Below, piece after piece: positions 51,908 to 59,697 of a DNA stretch of 64,000 bases (its first letter is position 1; each line of letters opens with the position of its first letter). Source of the DNA: Mycobacterium sp. 1164985.4. GTDB taxonomy: Bacteria; Actinomycetota; Actinomycetes; Mycobacteriales; Mycobacteriaceae. A program made the translations under genes and the position numbers. Where the stretch lies: NCBI RefSeq assembly GCF_001668575.1, contig NZ_LZMD01000108.1, forward strand, positions 57,777-121,776, read 5' to 3'. Below the pieces are notes generated by a model. That model did no database searches. It saw only the letters and a list, made by a program, of their open reading frames with translations, and was not told the DNA's origin.

Positions 51908-53332
51908 TTAGCAGCCTTTGAGGCGGGCGGCGAGGTAATCGCTCACGTTGTCGAGCGCCACCCGGTCCTGCGTCATGGCGTCGCGCTCGCGGATCGTGAC
52001 CGCGTGGTCCTCGAGTGAGTCGAAGTCGACCGTCACACAGAACGGTGTGCCGATCTCGTCCTGGCGGCGGTAGCGCCGGCCGATCGCACCCGCGTCGTCG
52101 AAGTCGACGTTCCAGCACTTGCGCAGTTCCGCGGCGAGGTCACGAGCCTTCGGCGAGAGCGCCTCGTTGCGCGACAGCGGCAGCACCGCGACCTTGACCG
52201 GCGCGAGCCGCGGGTCCAGCCGCAACACCGTCCGCTTGTCGACGCCGCCCTTGGCGTTCGGCGCCTCGTCCTCGGCGTAGGCGTCGACGAGGAACGCCAT
52301 GAACGACCGCGTCAGTCCGGCCGCCGGCTCGATCACATACGGAACGTAGCGGGTGTCGTTGGCCTGGTCATAGTACGACAGGTCGACGCCGGAATGCTTT
52401 GAGTGCGTGGATAAGTCGAAGTCGGTGCGATTCGCGACGCCTTCGAGCTCGCCCCACGGGCTGCCCTGGAAACCGAACTTGTACTCGATGTCGACGGTCC
52501 GGTCGGAGTAGTGCGACAACTTCTCCTTCGGGTGCTCGTAGAGCCGGAGGTTGTCACGGTCGATGCCGAGTTCGACGTACCACTGCAGCCGCTCGTCGAT
52601 CCAGTACTGGTGCCACTCGCGCGCGGTCGACGGCTCGACGAAGAACTCCATCTCCATCTGCTCGAACTCGCGGGTGCGGAAGATGAAGTTGCCCGGCGTG
52701 ATCTCGTTGCGGAAGCTCTTGCCGGTCTGCGCGATGCCGAACGGCGGCTTCTTGCGTTGCGTGGTCACCACATTGGTGAAGTTCACGAAGATGCCCTGCG
52801 CCGTCTCGGGCCGCAGATAGTGCAGCCCCTCCTCGGTCTCGATCGGACCGAGGTACGTCTTGAGCATCATGTTGAAGTCGCGCGGCTCGGTCCACTGCCC
52901 CTTGGTGCCGCAGTCCGGGCACGCGATCTCGCTCATCGGCACGGAGTCGGGATCGACTGTGACCCTGTCCTTCTTCGCCTGGTCCTGCTTCGCCTGCTTC
53001 TCGCTGTACGCCTCCTGCAGGTGGTCCTGCCGATGCCGCTTGTGGCAGTTCAGGCATTCGACCAGCGGGTCGTTGAACACGTCGACGTGGCCTGAGGCCA
53101 CCCACACTTCGCGGGGCAGGATGATTGACGAGTCCAGGCCGACGACGTCGTCCCGGCTGGTGACCACCGACCGCCACCACTGGCGCTTGATGTTCTCCTT
53201 CAGCTCGACGCCCAGCGGGCCGTAGTCCCACGCCGACTTGGTGCCGCCGTAGATCTCTCCGGCTTGGTAGACCAGGCCGCGCCGCTTGGCCAGGTTCGCG
53301 ACGGTGTCGATGATCGAAGAAGATGAAGCCAC
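51908..53332 (-). CDS. glyS: Glycyl-tRNA synthetase (class II, alpha2 type)
   Basis: This 474-residue enzyme charges tRNA-Gly. It shows KRRGLVYQAGEIYGG at the N-terminus, a zinc-like CLNCHKRHRQDH...CPDCGTKG insertion, the class II motif 2 region GKSFRNEITPGNFIFRTREFEQME, and the motif 3 region AAGLTRSFMAFLVDAY. A C-terminal anticodon-binding domain follows. It starts at GTG 53332, 69 bp from the divergent smtB gene. The synteny (glyS then smtB-zur) matches Rv2357c-Rv2359. The M. tuberculosis esx/PPE/plc genes between Rv2345 and glyS are absent here. Confidence 0.97.
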   Translation of the reverse strand: MASSSSIIDTVANLAKRRGLVYQAGEIYGGTKSAWDYGPLGVELKENIKRQWWRSVVTSRDDVVGLDSSIILPREVWVASGHVDVFNDPLVECLNCHKRHRQDHLQEAYSEKQAKQDQAKKDRVTVDPDSVPMSEIACPDCGTKGQWTEPRDFNMMLKTYLGPIETEEGLHYLRPETAQGIFVNFTNVVTTQRKKPPFGIAQTGKSFRNEITPGNFIFRTREFEQMEMEFFVEPSTAREWHQYWIDERLQWYVELGIDRDNLRLYEHPKEKLSHYSDRTVDIEYKFGFQGSPWGELEGVANRTDFDLSTHSKHSGVDLSYYDQANDTRYVPYVIEPAAGLTRSFMAFLVDAYAEDEAPNAKGGVDKRTVLRLDPRLAPVKVAVLPLSRNEALSPKARDLAAELRKCWNVDFDDAGAIGRRYRRQDEIGTPFCVTVDFDSLEDHAVTIRERDAMTQDRVALDNVSDYLAARLKGC

Positions 53333-53365
53333 GACTGCATAGCCTAGCGACCCCGACTTTCGTCG

Positions 53366-53393
53366 TTGACATGCATAGAAGCGCATGTATTGT
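53366..53393 (+). promoter_or_regulatory. smtB-zur promoter with SmtB operator
   Basis: A consensus TTGACA -35 element (53366-53371) and a TATTGT -10 element (53388-53393) are 16 bp apart, giving a start near ATG 53402 and a near-leaderless mRNA. An inverted repeat, ACATGC-N8-GCATGT (53369-53388), spans the spacer and both elements, as expected for an SmtB/ArsR repressor released by zinc. Confidence 0.7.
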
Positions 53394-53401
53394 TGGCCCT
53401 A

Positions 53402-53776
53402 ATGAAAATCGTTTCCACTTTGGCTGACGGAAGCGCCGGCGCCGCGGACACCCACGATCACGGCGGTGAGCCGTATCCCGATCTCCCACGCCGCGACGTG
53501 CTGGACACCTCCGGCGATCTGCTGCGGGCGCTGGCCGCGCCCGTGCGCATCGCGATCGTGCTGCAGCTGCGGGAGTCAGCGCGCTGCGTGCACGAGCTAG
53601 TCGACGCGCTGGCGGTGCCTCAGCCGTTGGTCAGCCAGCACCTGCGGATCCTGAAGGCCGCGGGCGTCGTGGCCGGTGAACGGTCCGGGCGCGAGGTGAT
53701 GTACCGCCTCGTCGACCATCACCTCGCCGACATCGTCGTCGCGGCGGTGACGCACGCGGCCGAGGCGGGCGAATGA
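53402..53776 (+). CDS. smtB: Zinc-responsive ArsR/SmtB repressor
   Basis: This 124-residue ArsR-family regulator has a winged helix (HELVDALAVPQPLVSQHLRI recognition region) and a C-terminal alpha-5 helix with DHHLADIVVAAVTHAAEAGE, whose Asp/His spacing forms the interprotomer zinc site. The His-Asp-rich N-terminus (DTHDHGGE) may add ligands. It represses smtB-zur when zinc is low and lets Zur accumulate when zinc is high, as described for Rv2358. ATG 53402 is preferred because a promoter sits directly upstream; the TTG at 53366 lies within that promoter. Its stop overlaps the zur start. Confidence 0.93.
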   Translation: MKIVSTLADGSAGAADTHDHGGEPYPDLPRRDVLDTSGDLLRALAAPVRIAIVLQLRESARCVHELVDALAVPQPLVSQHLRILKAAGVVAGERSGREVMYRLVDHHLADIVVAAVTHAAEAGE

Positions 53777-54180
53777 GCACCACCGGAGTCCGCGCGACCC
53801 GCCAACGCGCGGCCATCGCCGACCTGCTGGAGAACCTCGAGGAGTTCCGCTCGGCCCAGGAGCTGCACGACGAGCTACGGCGCCGCGGCGAGGGCATCGG
53901 GCTGACCACGGTCTACCGCACCCTGCAGCAGATGGCGGCCGCCGGCGTCGTCGACACGTTGCGCACCGACACCGGCGAATCCGTCTACCGTCGCTGCTCG
54001 CAGGACCACCATCACCACCTGGTGTGCCGCGATTGCGGTTCGACCGTGGAGATCCAGGGCGGCGATGTCGAGACCTGGGCGGCCGACATCGCCCGGCAGC
54101 ACGGCTTCTCCGACGTCAGCCACACCATCGAGATCTTCGGAGTCTGCGGTGTCTGCGCGACGAACGGGTCAGCCGACTAG
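53773..54180 (+). CDS. zur: Zinc uptake regulator Zur (FurB)
   Basis: This 135-residue Fur-family repressor has a winged-helix domain (RATRQRAAIADLLE, then LTTVYRTLQQMAAAGVV), the structural/regulatory zinc motif RRCSQDHHHHLVCRDCG, and a second CxxC (VCGVCA) near the C-terminus. With zinc bound it represses zinc-uptake genes and alternative ribosomal protein genes. It overlaps smtB by 4 nt and is cotranscribed with it. It corresponds to Rv2359. Its 3' end overlaps the convergent Rv2360c-like gene by 12 nt. Confidence 0.95.
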   Translation: MSTTGVRATRQRAAIADLLENLEEFRSAQELHDELRRRGEGIGLTTVYRTLQQMAAAGVVDTLRTDTGESVYRRCSQDHHHHLVCRDCGSTVEIQGGDVETWAADIARQHGFSDVSHTIEIFGVCGVCATNGSAD

Positions 54181-54594
54181 CGCCCGACGCACCTCGGCGC
54201 CGGTGGCCAACACCATCAAAATCAGCGTGCGCAGCGCGTCATCGGACAACCCCGCCGCCGGAAAGTTGTAGCGCAGCAACACATCCGCTGCCTTCTTCGA
54301 GTTGCGCTTGGCGCCCGCGGCGACCTCCGTGGGCGCGCTCTTCGACGTCAGCGACACCGTGCCCAGCAGCGTGTTGCGGGCGTGCTCGGCGACCGCGGCC
54401 CGCAGCTTGGCGTCCAGCGGCAGATCCCACGCCAGGATCTGGGTCAGCGAGACCAGCTCGAGGCCCTCGGCGACCGGGACCGTGCGCAGCGACGCGAACG
54501 TCTCGTCGTGGTGGACGGTGACCGCGCCGTCGTCCTCGCGCTTGACGGGCAGCACACCCTCGAGGACCTCGCCGAGCCGCTCCTGCAGCGCCAT
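54169..54594 (-). CDS. Conserved hypothetical protein (Rv2360c-like, YbjN-like)
   Basis: This 141-residue protein begins MALQERLGEVLEG and has no signal peptide or membrane segment. The pattern of an alpha-beta domain with TFASLRTVPVAEGLELVSLTQ and LLRYNFPAAGLSDDALRTLI resembles the YbjN/type III secretion chaperone-like fold. Its position between zur and uppS matches Rv2360c. The ribosome site GGGAGG precedes ATG 54594. Function unknown. Confidence 0.75.
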   Translation of the reverse strand: MALQERLGEVLEGVLPVKREDDGAVTVHHDETFASLRTVPVAEGLELVSLTQILAWDLPLDAKLRAAVAEHARNTLLGTVSLTSKSAPTEVAAGAKRNSKKAADVLLRYNFPAAGLSDDALRTLILMVLATGAEVRRALVG

Positions 54595-54605
54595 CAGGCC
54601 CTCCC

Positions 54606-54657
54606 GCTCAGGTACATCATCAGGCTCTGCCGCTCAGGTACATCATTCGGCTCTGCC
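54606..54657. repeat. 26-bp tandem duplication at the uppS 3' end
   Basis: Two adjacent 26-bp copies (54606-54631 and 54632-54657) are identical except for two neighbouring bases. The second copy contains the uppS stop codon, and the first lies in the gap before the next gene. It looks like a recent local duplication. Confidence 0.8.
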
Positions 54658-55530
54658 GAAGCGACGGTTGCGGTTGACGTACTCCTCGCAGGCGGCCCAC
54701 AGGTCGCGGCGGTCGTAGTCCGGCCACAGCTTGTCCTGGAACACGAACTCGGCGTACGCGGCCTGCCACAGCAGAAAGTTGCTGGCGCGCTGCTCCCCCG
54801 ACGTCCGGATGAACAGGTCGACGTCGGGGATGTCGGAACGGTGCAGGTGCTTGGCGAACGTCGCCTCGGTGATGCGGTTCGGCTTGATCTTGCCGTCGAC
54901 CGCCAACTGCGCGAGCTCGCGCGTCGCCTCGACGATCTCGGTGCGCCCCCCGTAGTTCACGCAGTAGTTGATGGTGATGACGTCGTTGCCGACGGTCATC
55001 TGCTCGGCGATGTCGAACTCCTTGATGACGCTGCGCCACATGCGCGGTCGGGAGCCGACCCAACGCATCCGCACACCCATGTCGTTGAGGTTCTCCCGGC
55101 GACGACGCACGACCTCGCGGTTGAAGCCCATCAGGAAACGCACCTCTTCGGTGCTGCGTTTCCAGTTCTCGGTCGAGAACGCATACACCGTCAGGTGTTT
55201 GATGCCGATTTCGATTGCCCCGCAAGTGATGTCGATGAGAACGGCCTCACCCATCTTGTGGCCCTCGGTGCGGTGCAGGCCGCGCTGGGTGGCCCAGCGG
55301 CCGTTGCCGTCCATGACGACGGCGACGTGGTGGGGCACCTGGTCGGCGGGGATCCGCGGCGCGGCCTCCTTCGACGTGTGCTGCGGCGGACGCGCGAAGC
55401 GCCCGTTGGTGCCGGCCGGGATCTCCGGAAAGACGACCGGCCACGTCGACTTGTCGGGGAACGTCGGGTAGTCGTCAGGCGCCGGGGGCAGCTGTGGGTA
55501 AACCCCCTTGCCCGCCCGTTTGGAAGCCAT
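54643..55530 (-). CDS. uppS: Decaprenyl diphosphate synthase (cis-prenyltransferase)
   Basis: This 295-residue cis-prenyltransferase has the catalytic HVAVVMDGNGRWA (Asp74), YAFSTENWKRS, FNREVVRRRRENLN and the C-terminal DLFIRTSGEQRASNFLLWQ. It builds the decaprenyl diphosphate carrier used for cell-wall arabinogalactan and peptidoglycan, as does Rv2361c. ATG 55530 gives the 65-residue N-terminal extension seen in mycobacterial homologues. It overlaps recO by 56 nt. Confidence 0.95.
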   Translation of the reverse strand: MASKRAGKGVYPQLPPAPDDYPTFPDKSTWPVVFPEIPAGTNGRFARPPQHTSKEAAPRIPADQVPHHVAVVMDGNGRWATQRGLHRTEGHKMGEAVLIDITCGAIEIGIKHLTVYAFSTENWKRSTEEVRFLMGFNREVVRRRRENLNDMGVRMRWVGSRPRMWRSVIKEFDIAEQMTVGNDVITINYCVNYGGRTEIVEATRELAQLAVDGKIKPNRITEATFAKHLHRSDIPDVDLFIRTSGEQRASNFLLWQAAYAEFVFQDKLWPDYDRRDLWAACEEYVNRNRRFGRAE

Positions 55531-56320
55531 GTGGCACATCCTGCCCGACCACCGACACATGCTGGTCGTCGACACTCCTATCCACCCGGTACACCCGCTC
55601 CACCAGCGGCAACGTCCGCAGTTGGCGTTCGAGGTGCCACTGCAGATGCGCGGCCACCAGCCCGCTGGCCTGGCTGCGGTGCGACGGGGTGGACGTCTCG
55701 GCGTACTCCCAGTCCCCGTCGTGCAGCGCAGTCATCAGGTCCAGCACCGCCTGGGGCGGCGTCACCGATCCGGAGGGCCTGCAGTGCACGCATATGCTGC
55801 CGCCGGCCGCCACGTGAAAAGCCCGGTGCGGACCCGGCGCCGCGCAGCGGGCGCATTCGGTCAGCGCAGGCGCCCAGCCGGCGATCCCCATGGCGCGCAA
55901 CAGGTACGCGTCCAGCACGAGTTCGCGGGGGCGGACCCCGTCGGCCACCGCCCGCAGCGCGGCTACCGTGAGGCGGTGCAGCGCGGGCATGGGGGCGCGT
56001 TCCTCACCGGCCAGGCGTTCGGCGGTCTCGAGCACCGCGCAGGCGCAGGTGTAGCGGCCGTAGTCGCTGACGATGTCGGAGGCGAACGCGTCGATGGCCT
56101 GCACCTGGGTGACGATGTCGAGGTTGCGGCCCGGATGCAGCTGAACGTCGATGTGCGCGAACGGCTCCAGCCTGGCGCCGAACTTGCTGCGGGTGCGCCG
56201 CACCCCCTTGGCCACCGCCCGCACCAACCCGTTGTCGCGGGTGAGAAGTGTCACGATGCGGTCGGCCTCGCCGAGCTTGTGCTGGCGCAGCACCACCGCC
56301 CGGTCCCGATACAGCCGCAT
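55475..56320 (-). CDS. recO: DNA repair protein RecO
   Basis: This 281-residue protein has the RecO OB-fold start (MRLYRDRAVVLRQHKLGEADRIVTLLTR), RRTRSKFGARLEPF, and the zinc-finger-like pair CARCAAPG...CVHCRPSG. It loads RecA on SSB-coated DNA together with RecR. ATG 56320 is chosen; upstream extension to 56419 lacks similarity. The C-terminal roughly 20 residues lie inside the uppS start region. It corresponds to Rv2362c and is divergent from amiA2 with a 63-bp gap. Confidence 0.95.
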   Translation of the reverse strand: MRLYRDRAVVLRQHKLGEADRIVTLLTRDNGLVRAVAKGVRRTRSKFGARLEPFAHIDVQLHPGRNLDIVTQVQAIDAFASDIVSDYGRYTCACAVLETAERLAGEERAPMPALHRLTVAALRAVADGVRPRELVLDAYLLRAMGIAGWAPALTECARCAAPGPHRAFHVAAGGSICVHCRPSGSVTPPQAVLDLMTALHDGDWEYAETSTPSHRSQASGLVAAHLQWHLERQLRTLPLVERVYRVDRSVDDQHVSVVGQDVPHGFQTGGQGGLPTAAPGA

Positions 56321-56383
56321 CGGTTCAGTCTCCCACTGCGGTCCGTCAGATTCCGATCCGCACCGCCGATAAGCTTCTACTTG

Positions 56384-57901
56384 ATGGTCAGAAACGCGCG
56401 CTTCCCCACCCTCACTCAACAGCTTTTCCAGCTCGCGAGCGGCTCGGTCACGTCGGTGGAACTGGTGCAGCGCTCACTCGACGCCATCGCGGCCAGCCAA
56501 CCGACGCTGAACGCATTCCGCGTGGTGTTCACCGAGCAGGCCCTCGCCGATGCCGCCCGCGCGGACCGCAAACGCGCGGCGGGCCAGGATCTTTCGAAGT
56601 ATCCGCTGTTGGGCGTTCCGATCGCGGTCAAGGACGACGTCGACGTCGCCGGGGTCCCGACCCGGTTCGGCGCCGACGGCAACGTCCGCCCGGCCACCCA
56701 GGACGCCGAGGTGGTGCGGCGGTTGACGGCGGCCGGCGCGGTCATCGTCGGCAAGACCAACACCTGCGAGCTCGGCCAATGGCCGTTCACCAGCGGGCCC
56801 GCGTTCGGCCACACCCGCAACCCGTGGTCGCGCGAACACACCCCCGGCGGTTCCTCGGGCGGCAGCGCCGCCGCGGTAGCTGCCGGCCTGGTGCCCGCGG
56901 CGATCGGCTCCGACGGTGCGGGCAGCGTGCGCATCCCCGCCGCGTGGACCCATCTGGTCGGCATCAAACCGCAGCGGGGCCGCATCTCGACATGGCCCCT
57001 GACGGAGGCGTTCAACGGGATCACGGTCAACGGCGTGCTGGCGCGCACGGTCACCGACGCCGCGCTCGTGCTCGACGCCGCTTCGGGCAACGTCCCCGGT
57101 GACCGCCACCAGCCACCGCCGGTCAAGGTCTCCGAATACGTGGCGCAGGCGCCCGGCCCGTTGCGCATCGCGATGTCGACGAAGTTCCCGTTCACGGTGT
57201 TTTGGGCGAAGCTGCATCCCGAGATCGAGGCCGCGATGTCGGTGGTCGCCGCGCAGCTCGAGGACCTGGGACACAGCGTGTTCGCCGCCGACCCCGATTA
57301 CAGCCTCGGAATGTCGTGGAACTTCCTGTCCCGGTCGACGTCGGGGCTGCTGGAATGGGCGGACCGGCTGGGTCCAGGTGTCACCCTCGACAAGCGGACC
57401 AGGGCCAACCTGCGCACGGGTCGGCTGCTTTCGGAGCACATCCTGCGGAAGGCCCGCGCTCGCGAGGCCCGCGCGCACCGCCGCATCGGCTACATCTTCA
57501 ACATCGCCGATGTGGTGCTCGCCCCCACCACCGCGCAGCCGCCGCCGAAGGTGCACGACTTCGACGAGCTCGGCGGGCTGGCCACCGATCGCACGATGAT
57601 CAAGGCGTGCCCGGTCACCTGGCCGTGGAATCTGCTGGGTTGGCCATCGATCAACGTGCCGGCCGGGTTCACCTCGGACGGACTGCCGATCGGCGTTCAG
57701 CTGATGGGACCGGCCAGCAGCGAGCCGTTGCTGATTTCGCTGGCAGCAGAGCTGGAGGCGATCAACGGGTGGACGGCGCGCCAGCCCGAACCGTGGTGGC
57801 TGCCCGAACCCGCACCCGACCCCGAGCCGGCCGCGAAAGAGGAACCAACCAGGGGCCCCGACCGGCGCGAAGCCGAGGACGTCTCCGACGAGGTCGCGTA
57901 G
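56384..57901 (+). CDS. amiA2: Amidase (AmiA2-like, amidase signature family)
   Basis: This 505-residue amidase has the Ser-cisSer-Lys catalytic set: Lys in PIAVKDDVDVAG, the central GGSSGGSAAAVAAG and the nucleophile Ser in SDGAGSVRIPAAW. It hydrolyses amide bonds in unknown substrates. The length is slightly above M. tuberculosis AmiA2 because of a charged, proline-rich C-terminal tail. TAAGCT (56370-56375) could be the -10 element of a nearly leaderless mRNA from ATG 56384. The CAP-domain gene follows 11 bp later. Confidence 0.92.
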   Translation: MVRNARFPTLTQQLFQLASGSVTSVELVQRSLDAIAASQPTLNAFRVVFTEQALADAARADRKRAAGQDLSKYPLLGVPIAVKDDVDVAGVPTRFGADGNVRPATQDAEVVRRLTAAGAVIVGKTNTCELGQWPFTSGPAFGHTRNPWSREHTPGGSSGGSAAAVAAGLVPAAIGSDGAGSVRIPAAWTHLVGIKPQRGRISTWPLTEAFNGITVNGVLARTVTDAALVLDAASGNVPGDRHQPPPVKVSEYVAQAPGPLRIAMSTKFPFTVFWAKLHPEIEAAMSVVAAQLEDLGHSVFAADPDYSLGMSWNFLSRSTSGLLEWADRLGPGVTLDKRTRANLRTGRLLSEHILRKARAREARAHRRIGYIFNIADVVLAPTTAQPPPKVHDFDELGGLATDRTMIKACPVTWPWNLLGWPSINVPAGFTSDGLPIGVQLMGPASSEPLLISLAAELEAINGWTARQPEPWWLPEPAPDPEPAAKEEPTRGPDRREAEDVSDEVA

Positions 57902-57912
57902 AGTTTTCCGCC

Positions 57913-58458
57913 ATGAGAGCGGCGGGCTGTGCATGTGCGATTCCGGTTCTGGCCCTGGTGGCCGGCTTGGCCGGGGCCCCGGCGGCGGCCGCGGACAACA
58001 AGCGCCTGAACGACGGTGTGGTGGCCAACGTCTTCACCGTGCAGCGGCAGGCCGGCTGCAACACCGACATCAAGATCAACCCAAAGCTGCGCCTGGCCGC
58101 CGAGTGGCACACCAACGATGTCCTCAACAACCGGGCGCTGAACGCCGACATCGGGACGGACGGGTCCACAACCGCCGACCGGGCGCGCAACGCGGGTTAC
58201 GCCGGCGCGGTCGCCGAGACGGTGGCGATCAACCCGGCCCTGGCGATCAGCGGCATCGAGCTGATCAACCAGTGGTACCACCGGCCCGACTACTACGCGA
58301 TCATGTCCGACTGCTCGAACGTCGACATCGGTGTGTGGTCGGCGAATGCGATCGACCGCTCGGTGGTGGTGGCCGTCTACGGCAAGGGCGACGGCGCTCC
58401 CCCGGCGCACGGGCCCGGCAGGCCGTTCGGCGAGCCGGGTTCGGGTGCGCAGAGCTGA
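57913..58458 (+). CDS. Secreted CAP-domain (SCP/PR1-like) protein
   Basis: This 181-residue protein has a signal peptide (1 to about 27) with a possible lipobox-like GCAC stretch early on. The CAP-like mature domain includes KLRLAAEWHTNDVLNN, NAGYAGAVAETVA, LINQWYHRPDYYAIMSDC and NVDIGVWS. Two cysteines probably form a disulfide. Bacterial CAP proteins are extracytoplasmic and mostly of unknown role. It is cotranscribed with amiA2 and converges on era with a 4-bp gap. Confidence 0.82.
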   Translation: MRAAGCACAIPVLALVAGLAGAPAAAADNKRLNDGVVANVFTVQRQAGCNTDIKINPKLRLAAEWHTNDVLNNRALNADIGTDGSTTADRARNAGYAGAVAETVAINPALAISGIELINQWYHRPDYYAIMSDCSNVDIGVWSANAIDRSVVVAVYGKGDGAPPAHGPGRPFGEPGSGAQS

Positions 58459-58462
58459 CGCG

Positions 58463-59377
58463 CTAGAAGCCCAAGCGGCCCAGTTGTTTCGGGTCGCGTT
58501 GCCAGTTCTTGGCGATCTTGACCCGCAGGTCGAGATAGACCTTCGTGCCGAGCAGCTTCTCGATCTGCTGGCGCGCGGCCGTGCCGACCTCGCGCAGCCT
58601 GGCACCGCCCTTGCCGATGACGATGCCCTTCTGGCTCTGTCGTTCGACGTAGAGGATCGCGTGCACGTCAATCAGCTCACCCTGTTCGGGTGTGCGGCCC
58701 TCCCGCGGGGTCACCTCCTCGATGACGACGGCCAGCGAGTGCGGGAGTTCGTCGCGGACCCCCTCCAGCGCGGCCTCGCGGATCAGCTCGGCCATCAGGG
58801 TCTCCTCCGGCTCGTCGGTGAGCTCGCCGGCGGGATAAAACGCCGGTCCCGGTGGCAGTTTGGAGGCAAGCACCTCGACGAGCTCGTCGAGGTTCTCGGC
58901 CGCGGTGGCCGACACCGGCACGATCTCGGCGTCCGGACCGACCAGCTCGCTGACCGCGACCAGCTGCGCCGCGACGCGGTCCTTGGGCACCTTGTCGATC
59001 TTGGTGACGATCGCGACGAGTGCGGTCCTGGGGGCGACGGCGCGGATCTGGTCGAGGATCCACCGGTCGCCGGGACCGATCTTCTCGTCGACGGGGATGC
59101 ACCACCCGATGACGTCGACCTCGGAGTAGATGTCCTTGACCAGATCGTTGAGCCGTTGCCCGAGCAGTGTGCGCGGGCGGTGCAGGCCCGGGGTGTCGAC
59201 CAGGACGATCTGGAAGTGCTCGCGGTGCACGATTCCGCGGATGGTGTGGCGGGTCGTCTGTGGGCGGTTCGACGTGATCGCGACCTTCGCCCCAACCAGC
59301 GCGTTCGTCAGCGTGGACTTACCCGTGTTGGGCCGGCCGACGAAACAGACGAAACCCGAACGGAATTCGTCGTTCAC
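58463..59377 (-). CDS. era: GTPase Era
   Basis: This 304-residue protein has a GTPase domain with G1 GRPNTGKST (14-22), G3 VDTPGLHRPR and G4 VTKIDKV, then a C-terminal KH RNA-binding domain with the signature GIVIGKGGARLREVGTAAR. It assists 16S rRNA and 30S subunit maturation. GTG 59377 overlaps the upstream stop (GTGA). It is the last gene of the phoH-ybeY-corC-Rv2365c-era operon, as in Rv2364c. Confidence 0.97.
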   Translation of the reverse strand: MNDEFRSGFVCFVGRPNTGKSTLTNALVGAKVAITSNRPQTTRHTIRGIVHREHFQIVLVDTPGLHRPRTLLGQRLNDLVKDIYSEVDVIGWCIPVDEKIGPGDRWILDQIRAVAPRTALVAIVTKIDKVPKDRVAAQLVAVSELVGPDAEIVPVSATAAENLDELVEVLASKLPPGPAFYPAGELTDEPEETLMAELIREAALEGVRDELPHSLAVVIEEVTPREGRTPEQGELIDVHAILYVERQSQKGIVIGKGGARLREVGTAARQQIEKLLGTKVYLDLRVKIAKNWQRDPKQLGRLGF

Positions 59378-59691
59378 ACCGGGCGCCCGGATCGATCGGT
59401 GACGATCACCGCCGCGTCGGCAGACAGTTCGCGCACCGCCGCAACACCCGCGTCGTCGGATGATCCTCCGACCAAGACCGCCGCCTCCAGCCCGGCCGCC
59501 CCGCTGGACACCGCGGCGGCGACGGCGGCCTGTAAGGCGGTGAGCTCCAACGCCTTCAACGCCACGGGGCCGGCGGCGTAGGTCCGGCCGTCGCGGTCGC
59601 GCACGGCGGCACCGGTCCCCGCCTCGGCCCTGGCCATCGCGCTGCGCGCCAACGTCACCAGTTTCGCGTCCTCGCTGTCGAGGTCAGTCAT
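59374..59691 (-). CDS. Cytidine-deaminase-like fold protein (Rv2365c-like)
   Basis: This 105-residue protein has the deaminase-like pattern (GAAVRDRDGRTYAAGPVALKAL, LTALQAAVAAAVSSGA). However, the zinc-binding His/Cys-x-Glu and PCxxC motifs are missing, and there is no cysteine at all, so it cannot be a zinc deaminase. It keeps the place of Rv2365c between era and the CorC-like gene, with a 4-nt overlap on the era side. A structural or RNA-binding role linked to Era is possible but unproven. Confidence 0.75.
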   Translation of the reverse strand: MTDLDSEDAKLVTLARSAMARAEAGTGAAVRDRDGRTYAAGPVALKALELTALQAAVAAAVSSGAAGLEAAVLVGGSSDDAGVAAVRELSADAAVIVTDRSGRPV

Positions 59692-59697
59692 CGTGTC

